Shown here one piece after another: positions 25,322-33,987 of a stretch of DNA of 64,000 nucleotides; positions within the stretch are counted from its first letter, which is position 1, and each line of letters begins with the position of its first letter. The translations under genes and the position numbers were made by a program. The stretch comes from Desulforhabdus sp. TSK (GTDB lineage: Bacteria > Desulfobacterota > Syntrophobacteria > Syntrophobacterales > Syntrophobacteraceae), in contig NZ_BQXM01000011.1 in NCBI RefSeq assembly GCF_022836495.1, forward strand, positions 62,001-126,000. Direction: 5' to 3'. The notes beneath the pieces were generated by a model. The model had not been told where the DNA came from. It worked only from the letters and a program-made list of their open reading frames with translations, and did not search any database.

Positions 25322-26685
25322 GAGGCCTTCCTCCCGGTCTTGAAGCCGTAAAGGCTCATGTAAATATTATACAGGCCGATAAAGGCTCCCGAAACGATGA
25401 GAATGCCGACGGACAAGCGCAGCACCATGTAAGGATGGATTTCCGGGAGCATCCGGTAGACGGTTTCCCCGTTCAGCCACCCGTGTCCCTGGATCAGACC
25501 GGCTGCCGTCAGGACGGTGAAGAACCCCGACATACCCAGGAGAACCAGCCAGTATTGCATGTCCGCAAGGAATTTGCTGTGAAGAGGGCGCCCCGTGATG
25601 CGGGGGAGGATGAAATAGATGCCTCCAAGGGCGATGATGCCGGAAAACCCAAGCACCCCCATGTGGGCATGGGCGACGACCCAGTTGTTGAAATGGGTGA
25701 TTCTTTGCACCACCGGCAGGGCCTGCAACGGCCCCTGAATGCAGGTGAGCAGATACCAGACGGTCCCGGCAAGGACGAATTTCCCTCCGGTGTCGCCCAG
25801 GATGTAAGGGATCCTTCCCCGCATGGTCAGCCACAGATTGATTAAAACCGCCGCCACGGGAACCAGCATGGCAATGCTGCCCGTGATGGCGATGACTTTG
25901 AGCCACGTCGGTGTTGGGGCCTGCAGGATGTGGTGTGTCCCGATGTGTGTGTAGATCATGAGCAGGGACCAGAACCCCAGCAGGGAGAGGGAGTGGCTGT
26001 AAAGAGGGGCCCGGCAGGTGATGGGGATGATGTAGTAGGCGATGGCCACGGCAAAAGGAGTCAAGAACAATCCCACGACGCCGTGTCCGTAAAACCAGGC
26101 CAGAATACCGTCGGGGATGCCCGTGATGGAACCGGTGAAAGGGTTCCACATGGCGTTCCCGAAAAAATAGATGAAGGCCGTGAAAACAAAGGCGCCGAAG
26201 ATATACCACACGGAAACATACAGGATCTCTTCTTCCCGGCGCTTTACCGTCTGGAGGAGATTGTAAAAGCCCAGGCCCAACGAAGCCATCACAATGACAT
26301 CCACGGGCCAGATCCATTCGGCATACTCCCTGTTCTGGGAGAACCCGAGGGATAAGGTGAGTGTCCCCAGGACGACGGCGAGGTTCCACAGCCAGACGGT
26401 GATCTTGCCCAGGCGTTCACTGTAGAGCGGGGTGCGCACCAGGGTCGGGACGAGATAGTGGGCGGACCCGATGAGGGCCGATCCCACAAAGCCGAAAATG
26501 ACTGCATTGGTATGGATGGGGCGAATGCGCCCGAAGACGATCCATGGAATATTCCCCAGCAGTTCGGGTGCGATGAGCTGCACCGCCCCCGTAAATCCCG
26601 CCAGGGTTCCAAAAACCATCCAGACCGCCGAGCTCAGGTAGAAGGCCTTCGTGGTGCCGTGGGGCTCCTCCCTCAACAATTCCAA
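25318..26685 (-). CDS. ccoN: cbb3-type cytochrome c oxidase catalytic subunit
   Basis: A 455-residue haem-copper oxidase subunit I with about 12 helices. Visible ligands: H58 (PIHTN, haem b), H201 (YGHGVVG, CuB), H251 and H252 (THHI, CuB), H339 and H341 (HAHMG, haem b3 and b). Y245, six residues before H251, is placed as the cross-linked tyrosine of C-type oxidases. It reduces O2 to water in the membrane with high affinity. The start is a TTG at 26685 with GGGGGA upstream; no ATG fits. It follows the pentahaem cytochrome gene and overlaps ccoO. Confidence 0.93.
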   Translation of the reverse strand: MELLREEPHGTTKAFYLSSAVWMVFGTLAGFTGAVQLIAPELLGNIPWIVFGRIRPIHTNAVIFGFVGSALIGSAHYLVPTLVRTPLYSERLGKITVWLWNLAVVLGTLTLSLGFSQNREYAEWIWPVDVIVMASLGLGFYNLLQTVKRREEEILYVSVWYIFGAFVFTAFIYFFGNAMWNPFTGSITGIPDGILAWFYGHGVVGLFLTPFAVAIAYYIIPITCRAPLYSHSLSLLGFWSLLMIYTHIGTHHILQAPTPTWLKVIAITGSIAMLVPVAAVLINLWLTMRGRIPYILGDTGGKFVLAGTVWYLLTCIQGPLQALPVVQRITHFNNWVVAHAHMGVLGFSGIIALGGIYFILPRITGRPLHSKFLADMQYWLVLLGMSGFFTVLTAAGLIQGHGWLNGETVYRMLPEIHPYMVLRLSVGILIVSGAFIGLYNIYMSLYGFKTGRKAS

Positions 26686-26737
26686 TGCGATTCCCCCTCT
26701 CTTCTCAACTCGATGCTATCCGTCCTCATGGACACAA

Positions 26738-27274
26738 TCAATGGTGGCACGCCAGCCAGCAGTCCAGCTGAGCCTTCCGTTCCTGGTGACAGGTGATGCA
26801 AAAATGCATCTGGAAATCCACTTTCTGGAGGCGGTCCATAGTTTTCACTTCCCCGTGGCAGTTGGTGCAGTCCAGTTTCGCATACTGGATGTGCGGTTTG
26901 TGGTTGAATTTGACATGGTCCGGCACGTAAAAGATCCTCACCCAGGGAACGGGGGTTTTAGTGTCATAGTGCTGCCGTTCCTTCAGGATTTGCGGGTGCT
27001 TCGTGATGATGTGCTCATGGCAGAAAAAGCATTTCTGGAGCTCCGGGATGCCCGGATTTCGGGATCGTTCCGCAAAGGGGTGGCAGAATTTGCAGTTGAT
27101 CTCCTTCACTCCGGCATGCAGGCGGTGGCTGAACAGAATCGGCTGCTCGGGACCCAGCTCCCGCTGAGGATAGAGGAAATAGAAATAGAGCATGGTCGCC
27201 GCCAGGAGCAACACCACTCCCACCCCGCTGTAGCGCAGGGCAAGGTTCCATTTTTTTTCTCTGGTTTCAGCCAT
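26738..27274 (-). CDS. Membrane-anchored pentahaem cytochrome c (ActA-like)
   Basis: A 178-residue protein with an N-terminal helix (GVGVVLLLAATMLYFYFLY) and five haem sites: CKFCH (61-65), CFFCH (82-86), CTNCH (136-140), CITCH (159-163) and an atypical CWLACH (172-177, three residues between the cysteines). It fits the pentahaem subunit of alternative complex III, which takes electrons toward oxidases. Canonically it leads the operon, here it follows the ActF-type gene and precedes ccoN. ATG 27274 has GAGGGAA just upstream; the longer frame is unlikely. Confidence 0.82.
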   Translation of the reverse strand: MAETREKKWNLALRYSGVGVVLLLAATMLYFYFLYPQRELGPEQPILFSHRLHAGVKEINCKFCHPFAERSRNPGIPELQKCFFCHEHIITKHPQILKERQHYDTKTPVPWVRIFYVPDHVKFNHKPHIQYAKLDCTNCHGEVKTMDRLQKVDFQMHFCITCHQERKAQLDCWLACHH

Positions 27275-27394
27275 GTTCCCTCGAAATGTCTGACCCGATC
27301 CCAGGGATGGGCGGAAGTGAAGCGCTGCCTCCATGCAATGCCGTTCGTCCGTACCGGCGGGCAAATGAGGCTTCCTGCCGGTTGTACCGTCGTT

Positions 27395-28669
27395 CTAATG
27401 CTCGCCGTCTGCCCGCGTCGATTCCAACTGTTCGTGATAAAGTGGATCTGAAATGGGCAGCAGCGGAAAAAACTTGAAAAACGCCATGAGGCACAAGGCC
27501 ATGGTGCCAAAAAAACCCGCCGTGATGAAGATCTCCGTGAATCCAAGGGGAATGCCGCTCCCCGCCCACAGGGCTGGAGCCACCAGCAGGAGCCGCTCCA
27601 GCCACATTCCCGCAAGAATGACCGTCGTCAGGATCAGCATGGGAAAGGGTTTCATCTTGATCCTGCGGTTCAAAAGCACCACAAACGGCATGGCGAAGCA
27701 GACGAAAAGAACGATCCATGCCAGGGGTTCCCACGGGCTCTGGCCAATCCGCAAAATCACGTACCGGGTTTCCTCGGGCAGGTTGCCGTACCAGATGACC
27801 AGGAACTGCGAGTAGAAAAAGTCTCCGGTGAGCAGGCAGAACCCGAGGAGGAGCTTGCCCAGATCGTGCAAGTGCTTTGGACGGATGACCTCGTCAAAGG
27901 CTTCCAACCGCGTGGCGACGACGGTCATCAACAGCAAGGCCGCCAGGGCGGAGTAAAAACTGCCGATGAAGTAATAGGCTCCAAAAAGCGTGCTCACCCA
28001 GTGTGGATCCAGGGCCATGATGAGGTCCACGGCGATGAGCGTCAGCACCAGGGCGTAGACAATTCCCAGGACAGGAGACAAAACCAGCTGAGCCCGCCAT
28101 CCCCCAGAAGATCTAAGCGCTTCAGAGTGCTGAACAGGCGTCTCGGAGGGGCTGATCGCATTGGAGCGCAGAGCCCCTTTCCACTTGAAATCGCTCCGTA
28201 TGGAAAAGTAAATCAAAGTGAGGGAGAGGGTCATGAGAAGAAAAAGTCCCAACCCATCCCGAACAAAAAGCGCGTCCACATTCAGCCACCATTCTTTGCC
28301 CGGCACCGGTTCGTGAATCCAGTGGAACAGGCTCTCCCGGCCCTGGTAAAGGAGCAGGAAGAAAACAAAGGAGAAGGGCAGAAAGGCACCGGGGGCTTCC
28401 GCCAGTCGCTTCATGGGGCGTGCCCAGTGGGCATTGGTCATGTTGAGGGCAGCGGAAAACAAAACAGCACCATATGCCAGACCCGTCCAGAACAGGAAAT
28501 TGATCAAAAATGCCTGCCACGTCCGTTGAGGACTTTCACTCGTGATCCCGAACCAGAAGGAGGCCCCGCCCACCAGAATCATGCCCAGAAAAGCCAGGAT
28601 CAGGATGCGCCGGTCCGCTCGGACGACACGGTCGAGAAAGTCTGGAAAAGGCTCACGCGTTGACTTCAT
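27395..28669 (-). CDS. actF: Alternative complex III NrfD-type subunit, ActF-like
   Basis: A 424-residue polytopic protein with about ten helices, including LAFLGMILVGGASFWFG at the start, AFLINFLFWTGLAYGAVLFSA, and a late SPWEPLAWIVLF...PFPML region. This is the quinol:cytochrome c oxidoreductase quinone-binding subunit 2 type. In alternative complex III, ActC and ActF form the membrane core that contacts quinol. ATG 28669 is chosen because it overlaps the ActD gene by 17 bases and the hydrophobic part starts soon after; the longer frame lies within ActD. Confidence 0.87.
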   Translation of the reverse strand: MKSTREPFPDFLDRVVRADRRILILAFLGMILVGGASFWFGITSESPQRTWQAFLINFLFWTGLAYGAVLFSAALNMTNAHWARPMKRLAEAPGAFLPFSFVFFLLLYQGRESLFHWIHEPVPGKEWWLNVDALFVRDGLGLFLLMTLSLTLIYFSIRSDFKWKGALRSNAISPSETPVQHSEALRSSGGWRAQLVLSPVLGIVYALVLTLIAVDLIMALDPHWVSTLFGAYYFIGSFYSALAALLLMTVVATRLEAFDEVIRPKHLHDLGKLLLGFCLLTGDFFYSQFLVIWYGNLPEETRYVILRIGQSPWEPLAWIVLFVCFAMPFVVLLNRRIKMKPFPMLILTTVILAGMWLERLLLVAPALWAGSGIPLGFTEIFITAGFFGTMALCLMAFFKFFPLLPISDPLYHEQLESTRADGEH

Positions 28670-29165
28670 GGACGTCCTTTGCCCCGGCTTCTTTGAGAAT
28701 GCTGGAAAGGTGCTCACGTTCATTTTCTGGACAGAGCACCAGGACACCGAAATGGTCCTGGCTGAACCGGTTGTCGTAATGCTCCGGGCGGTGCAGCTTG
28801 GGGAGCCTGGCTTTGAAGAGCATCGCCGCGAAATTGAACAGGACCGAAAAAAGGATACAGAATTCAAAACCGACAACCACCGCCGGCACAAGGGGGATGA
28901 TGGGCTTGCCGCTCACAACGAACTTCCATTGCACGCAGGTGTAAACCACCAGAGCGATTCCCGTCAGGATTCCCAGGACTCCGCCGGTCAAGGTCACAAA
29001 GCGAACGGGGCTCGGTTTCAGGCCGAGAGCTTCCTCGATGCCGTGGTGTGGAAAAGGGGAATAAACCGTGTGGATTGTGAACCCTTTCTCCCTGGCAAAT
29101 TTCAGCGCATTCACCAGTTCATCCAGATAGGCGAAGACGCCCAGTAACTTTTTTTCATGCGCCAT
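28653..29165 (-). CDS. actD: Alternative complex III DUF3341 subunit, ActD
   Basis: A 170-residue DUF3341 protein: an N-terminal ferredoxin-like part (LLGVFAYLDELVNALKFARE, YSPFPHHGIEEALGL), two transmembrane helices (GVLGILTGIALVVY and VVVGFEFCILFSVLF), and a small C-terminal domain (DHFGVLVLC). DUF3341 is specific to ActD of alternative complex III and relatives. It lies between the NrfD-type ActC gene and ActF, as in canonical operons. Confidence 0.9.
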   Translation of the reverse strand: MAHEKKLLGVFAYLDELVNALKFAREKGFTIHTVYSPFPHHGIEEALGLKPSPVRFVTLTGGVLGILTGIALVVYTCVQWKFVVSGKPIIPLVPAVVVGFEFCILFSVLFNFAAMLFKARLPKLHRPEHYDNRFSQDHFGVLVLCPENEREHLSSILKEAGAKDVHEVNA

Positions 29166-29190
29166 GATTTTCCCCTGCTGGAACTTTCAC

Positions 29191-30507
29191 CTATGGGTTC
29201 TCCCTCCTGGAGTGCCGCCCGGTTTCCTTCATTTCCGTCATGGAGATGGTGGGAATGAACCTGGCGAACAACAGGAAGAGGAAGAAGAAGAGGCTGAAGG
29301 AGCCGATCATGATTCCAAATTCCACCCAGGTGGGACTGTAATACCCCCACGAGTACGGATCGAATTGGTGTGCCGCCGAGCCCACGATGATGACGAACCG
29401 TTCATACCACATCCCGATGTTGATCAAGATGGAAATGCCGAACAGGTATCTCAGGTCCGTGCGGACCTTCTTGATGAAAAAGGCCAGCGGCACAACGGCA
29501 TTGAAGAGGACCATGATCCAGAATTCCAGGGCATAGTGGCCGACGGCTCTCCATATGAAGGTGTCTCTTTCGGCGATATTGCCGCTGTACTGAGCCATGA
29601 AGTATTCCACGCCGTAGGCGTATCCCACGATGAGGCCCGTAAAAATGATGGTCTTGGCAATGTTTTCCAGGATCTTCAAGGTGATGAGGTGCTCGAATTT
29701 GAAGACGCGCCGCAGCGGGATGAGGAGGGTGAGCACCATGGCCAGGCCTGAATGAATGGCGCCCGCCACAAAGTAAGGCGCGAAGATGGTGCTGTGCCAA
29801 CCCGGAACGATGGAAAGCGCAAAGTCCCAGGAAACGACGCTGTGAACGGAAATGACCAGAGGCGTGGCCAGGGCCGCGAACAGCAGGTAGGCCGTGCCAT
29901 AGTGATTCCACTGTCGATGGGTGCCGAGCCAGCCCAGGGAGAAAAAGCCGTAGATCTTGCGCCGAAGGCCCGTGGAACTGTCCCGTACGACGGCGAGATC
30001 CGGAATGAGTCCCGTGAACCAGAAGAGGACGCTGACCGTCAGATACGTGGAAATGGCGATGACATCGAACACGAGGGGCGACTGAAAATTGGGCCAGAGA
30101 TTGCGCTGGTTGGGATAGGGCAGGATCCAGTAGACAATCCACACCCTCCCGAGATGGATGAAGGGAAAAAGTCCCGCGACGGATACGGCGAATACCGTCA
30201 TGGCTTCGGCGCTCCGTGCGATGGCCGTGCGCCAGGGCGCCCGGAAGAGGTAGAGGATGGCGGAAATGAGGGTGCCCGAGTGCGCGATACCGACCCAGAA
30301 GACAAAATTGATGAGATAGGTTCCCCAGTAGACCGGGAGGTTGATGCCGGCGCTCCCGAGTCCCGTGGCGATCTGATAGGCCCAGCACGAAGCGCCCAAA
30401 AGCACTCCCGCAAAGGCGAGGGCCAGCAGCACGTAATACCGTCGCCCCGGAGGGGACATGTTGCGCAGAATGTCTTCGTTGAAACGGCTGTAACTGATGG
30501 TTTCCAT
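29191..30507 (-). CDS. actC: Alternative complex III NrfD-type subunit, ActC
   Basis: A 438-residue integral membrane protein of the NrfD/PsrC family with about ten helices, including LPVYWGTYLINFVFWVGIAHSG, a motif typical of ActC/DmsC-like quinone-binding subunits. It should pass electrons from quinol to the iron-sulphur chain of the ActB subunit encoded directly upstream (ten bases away). It lacks cofactor-binding motifs, as expected. Start METISYSRFNEDI at 30507. Confidence 0.92.
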   Translation of the reverse strand: METISYSRFNEDILRNMSPPGRRYYVLLALAFAGVLLGASCWAYQIATGLGSAGINLPVYWGTYLINFVFWVGIAHSGTLISAILYLFRAPWRTAIARSAEAMTVFAVSVAGLFPFIHLGRVWIVYWILPYPNQRNLWPNFQSPLVFDVIAISTYLTVSVLFWFTGLIPDLAVVRDSSTGLRRKIYGFFSLGWLGTHRQWNHYGTAYLLFAALATPLVISVHSVVSWDFALSIVPGWHSTIFAPYFVAGAIHSGLAMVLTLLIPLRRVFKFEHLITLKILENIAKTIIFTGLIVGYAYGVEYFMAQYSGNIAERDTFIWRAVGHYALEFWIMVLFNAVVPLAFFIKKVRTDLRYLFGISILINIGMWYERFVIIVGSAAHQFDPYSWGYYSPTWVEFGIMIGSFSLFFFLFLLFARFIPTISMTEMKETGRHSRRENP

Positions 30508-30517
30508 GGGCAGACCG

Positions 30518-33496
30518 CTATGCCTTTAAGGGTTCCTGGGTCAGTTTCTTGAGGTAAAATACTGCCGGCTTGGTGTTCAGATGCTCCAGCGCCTGATAGG
30601 CCCGGTGGTCCTGGATGAGCCGCGATACCCGGCTTTCAGGGTCCATGAGGTTCCCAAATACGATGGCGTCCGCAGGGCAGGTCTGCGCACAGGCCGTTGT
30701 GAATTCTCCGTCCTGAACTTTCCTCCCCTGGTCTTTGGCATGGAACTTCGCTTCAATGATCCGTTGCACGCAGAAAGAGCATTTTTCCATGACCCCCTTC
30801 TGCCGCACCGTCACGTCGGGGTTGAGCTGCCAGTTCAAGGGCTCGGGGCGTGTGAACGTGAACCAGTTGAAACGGCGCACCTTGTACGGGCAGTTTTGGG
30901 CGCAGAAGCGCGTACCGATGCAGCGGTTGTACACCTGGTTGTTCAGCCCTTCCTTGCTGTGGTGGGGGGCATACACCGGGCAGACGGATTCGCAGGGGGC
31001 ATTGTCGCAGTGCATGCACGGCATGGGGAAAAAGCGGATGCCGTCCGCGTCAGGCCCGAAATAACGCTGAATCCGAAGCCAGGACATTTCACGGCCTTTG
31101 AGGATCTGGTCCCGGCCGACGACGGCCACGTTGTTTTCGGCATAACACGCCGCCACGCAGGCGCCGCAGCCGATGCAGCGGTCGAGGTCGATCACCATGC
31201 CCCAGCGATAGTCCACATGGTCATGGGGTGGATAGAAGTCTTGGGCTGGGTCGTAGCCCTCGGGCAAAGGCAGGTAGAGATGCGGTTTTGCTCCGGATGC
31301 TTTGCCCTCACGGTATGCCTCCAGCGTCAGGGAACGGGCCATCTCCCTGTCGTGCTGGAAGAGACTGCCGTCCACGTGGGCGATGGGAACACGCCGTCCC
31401 AGCTTCTCCACGGTCACCTTGAACTCCGGGCGAAGCAGGCCGTTGCACATTGGGTCGATGCCCGACGGCAGCAATCCCATGGGGTTTCCGTATTCTGCCG
31501 TGGCGAAACGCCCGTAATGGCTGTGCCCCTGTCCGATGGGTACGGCCAGTGTATCGGGCGGCACCGTCGGCAGGGGAAAAACCGGTGCCTCGATGCTGCC
31601 ATAAGGGGAGCGGATGACCACCAGGTCTCCTTTGGCCAGGTCAAGGGACCGTGCCGTGTCGGGGTGCATTTCCACCCACCCGCCCCAGGTGATCTGGGAA
31701 ATGGGGTCCGGGATCTCTTGAAGCCAGGGCCGATTGGCTCCCCTGCCGTCATAGTACTGCACGGTGGGAAAGCCCGTGAAATGAAACTCCTTTTTATTCC
31801 TGTTTCCAAGCTCCACAAGCGGGAATGAAAATTTGGAGGGACGCACCGGATTCCCCGAGGATTCTCCTTTGCTTCCTTTAACTTCATCCCAAACGCCGCC
31901 CCTTTTCACCGCTTCCTGCCAGAAGGTTTCCGGAGGAACGCCCGGAGCCAGTTCCTGCCCCTTCAACTGCCAGGCATTCCGAAGGATGTGGTAAAAGCTT
32001 TCGGCGGGAAAACGTTCCGGTCCCTTCAGTTGCCGGCCCGCCGCCAGGAGGATGTCTCCCGGATGCCTTGAATCGAACACCGGACCCATGACGGGCTGCA
32101 TGATCCCCGTGACGCCCTTTCGGGGTGAATAATCTCCCCAGGATTCCAGCGGGCTGTGAGCGGGAAGGATGAGGTGTGCGCTCCGGGTTGTTTCATCCAT
32201 GGCAGGAGAGAAGCTGACCACCAGGGGAACCTTCTGGAGACTCTTGTGAAAATTCCAGGACGGGGGAAGGGAATAAGCCGGATTTGCTTGAAAAAGCAGC
32301 ACAGCCTCCACTTTCCCGTCCTGCATTTTTTGCGACAGCTCCTGCATGCGGGCAGTGGAATCGACCTGGCCCAGCTCCGAAAGGCCCTGGAAGTCGATGG
32401 TTTCCCTCGACCCGGGGTGGAGGGCGCACAGGAGGCCGGCCGCCGCAGCCGTTTCGGTCGCTCGGGGACTGGAAAAGGAAAGCCCTTCCGCCAGAGCGAG
32501 GGGGTGCTCCGCCCGGGCAAACTCTAAGGCCATCCGGCGCAGGGTCTCCTCCGAAACTCCCGTTCCAGCCGCAACGGCTTCCAGGGTGAGGCCTCTCACC
32601 AGCGAGGCGACGGATTTTTTTTGTTCGGCGGAAATATTTGGAAGAAGGCCCTCCCCCGTGAGCACCATCAGCATGCCCGCCGCTACCAGGAATTCATCGC
32701 CTGGCGCTGCCTGGACCCAGAAGTCGGCATTGGCGGCAGTCAGGGACATGCGGGGTCCCACGTAGAGGAAGCGGTTTTTCCCCTGGTCGTGGGGTGTCCG
32801 GAACGCGGCAAACTGTCGGGCATATTCGACATTGGAGAGCCATGTCTCCAGGAAGCCCGCCCCGAAGGAGAGGAGAAAATCCGCCCGATCCAGGCGATAG
32901 GAAGGAATACCTTCGGTGCCGAAGACCATGGCGTTGGCTCGGCGCAGCGGCTCATAAGCGAAGGGTTCGTAGAGGATGTGCTCGCGGGACCGCATTTCTC
33001 CGAGCCAGTAGGCGATGAAATCCTTCAGTGTGCCCGATACCAGATCGGACACCACCACGATGCGGTCCTTTTTCCCTCGATCCAGGATTCCGTCAAGTCC
33101 CTGGGTCAGAATTGCCATCCCTTCGTCCCAGGAGATGGGGACCGGCTCACCGGATGCAGTCATTTTATGGGGGCCGGAGAACCGATCGGGGTTGTAAAGC
33201 CCGTGCAGAGAGGCCTGGCCCCGCGAGCAGAGCTTCCCGGCATTGACGGGGTGGAGGGGATTTCCTTCCACCTTGATGACGTGTCCGTCCCGGTTCTTGG
33301 CCAATATACCGCAGCCTGCCGGACATTCCCTGCATGTGGTGGCATACCAGGTGGCCTGGCCGGGAATGATGTCGTCTGTCGGAACGATGTAAGGAATCAA
33401 CGTCCGGCCGGACTCGGACGAACAGCCCACCAGGGCCGTTGTTCCTGCCAGACCCATAATCCTTAAAAAATCCCGCCGATTGCAACCTGCCATCAT
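30518..33496 (-). CDS. actB: Alternative complex III iron-sulphur / molybdopterin-like subunit, ActB (fused)
   Basis: A 992-residue exported protein. A twin-arginine signal (CNRRDFLRIMGL) leads. The first two thirds form a molybdopterin-oxidoreductase fold with one cluster motif, CxxCxxxC...C (C55, C58, C62, C90). The last third is a ferredoxin-like domain with four cysteine groups (CIGCGACVAAC, CMHCDNAPCESVCP, CIGTRFCAQNCP, CSFC...CAQTCP), i.e. NrfC/HybA-type clusters. In alternative complex III the molybdenum-like part holds no molybdenum. It heads the respiratory gene run; GGGAAG precedes the ATG. Confidence 0.92.
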   Translation of the reverse strand: MMAGCNRRDFLRIMGLAGTTALVGCSSESGRTLIPYIVPTDDIIPGQATWYATTCRECPAGCGILAKNRDGHVIKVEGNPLHPVNAGKLCSRGQASLHGLYNPDRFSGPHKMTASGEPVPISWDEGMAILTQGLDGILDRGKKDRIVVVSDLVSGTLKDFIAYWLGEMRSREHILYEPFAYEPLRRANAMVFGTEGIPSYRLDRADFLLSFGAGFLETWLSNVEYARQFAAFRTPHDQGKNRFLYVGPRMSLTAANADFWVQAAPGDEFLVAAGMLMVLTGEGLLPNISAEQKKSVASLVRGLTLEAVAAGTGVSEETLRRMALEFARAEHPLALAEGLSFSSPRATETAAAAGLLCALHPGSRETIDFQGLSELGQVDSTARMQELSQKMQDGKVEAVLLFQANPAYSLPPSWNFHKSLQKVPLVVSFSPAMDETTRSAHLILPAHSPLESWGDYSPRKGVTGIMQPVMGPVFDSRHPGDILLAAGRQLKGPERFPAESFYHILRNAWQLKGQELAPGVPPETFWQEAVKRGGVWDEVKGSKGESSGNPVRPSKFSFPLVELGNRNKKEFHFTGFPTVQYYDGRGANRPWLQEIPDPISQITWGGWVEMHPDTARSLDLAKGDLVVIRSPYGSIEAPVFPLPTVPPDTLAVPIGQGHSHYGRFATAEYGNPMGLLPSGIDPMCNGLLRPEFKVTVEKLGRRVPIAHVDGSLFQHDREMARSLTLEAYREGKASGAKPHLYLPLPEGYDPAQDFYPPHDHVDYRWGMVIDLDRCIGCGACVAACYAENNVAVVGRDQILKGREMSWLRIQRYFGPDADGIRFFPMPCMHCDNAPCESVCPVYAPHHSKEGLNNQVYNRCIGTRFCAQNCPYKVRRFNWFTFTRPEPLNWQLNPDVTVRQKGVMEKCSFCVQRIIEAKFHAKDQGRKVQDGEFTTACAQTCPADAIVFGNLMDPESRVSRLIQDHRAYQALEHLNTKPAVFYLKKLTQEPLKA

Positions 33497-33801
33497 AAAC
33501 TTCCCGTCCCAATGGTGAGCACACCCATGCCGGATCGATCAGGCATTCTTGCCCTGTGCTGAGAAGCCTGGCGCAACAAAACTGGGGGATTGTCATGATT
33601 GTCATCGAGTGCAGCAAAAAAGCCGACGGCCAGCCTGGCGAGCAAACCCCCTGCTGCGATTTTAGTGCAGCTCCAATACCATCCCGCTCGTGCGAGCAAA
33701 ACAGCCTCTTGAAGTGCGTTGGAGAAGTTGAGCCGTATTGTGAATGAAGATGCTCAATACGCTGTCGATAATAGAAGAACTGAGAAATAAATACAAACCT
33801 A

Positions 33802-33830
33802 ATTTCAAGATACATATAACATCTTGAAAT
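33802..33830. promoter_or_regulatory. 29-bp operator-like dyad
   Basis: ATTTCAAGAT (33802-33811) and its perfect inverse ATCTTGAAAT (33821-33830) are separated by nine AT-rich bases. The centre is about 60 bases upstream of the predicted start of the b5-gene promoter, the usual place for a class I activator site. The bound protein is unknown. Confidence 0.6.
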
Positions 33831-33841
33831 ATTATAAAAAG

Positions 33842-33869
33842 TGGACAAAATTTTTTCTCCATTTATAAT
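33842..33869 (+). promoter_or_regulatory. Sigma-70 promoter of the b5/DUF2231 gene
   Basis: TGGACA (33842-33847), 16-base spacer, perfect TATAAT (33864-33869), giving a start near 33876 and a leader of about 110 bases to the ATG at 33988. Confidence 0.7.
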
Positions 33870-33987
33870 GGAACGCGGTTTCGTAGTCGGGATACCGAAC
33901 CGGAAGTCCCCGGGTAACAGCGGTGGGGTATCCCCGGGAAAATCTCACGGAAGCTCATTCCAACTCTGGTCAGCGAGGGAAATGCTC

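Larger units (their letters stand above)
33497..33987. promoter_or_regulatory. Divergent control region of the respiratory locus and the b5 gene
   Basis: This AT-rich 490-base gap holds no convincing gene. It separates actB (minus) from the cytochrome-b5 gene (plus) and contains the 29-bp dyad at 33802-33830 and the promoter at 33842-33869. No equally good promoter was found for actB, but the region upstream of it on the minus strand is rich in TATAAT-like words near 33765-33835. Confidence 0.5.
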
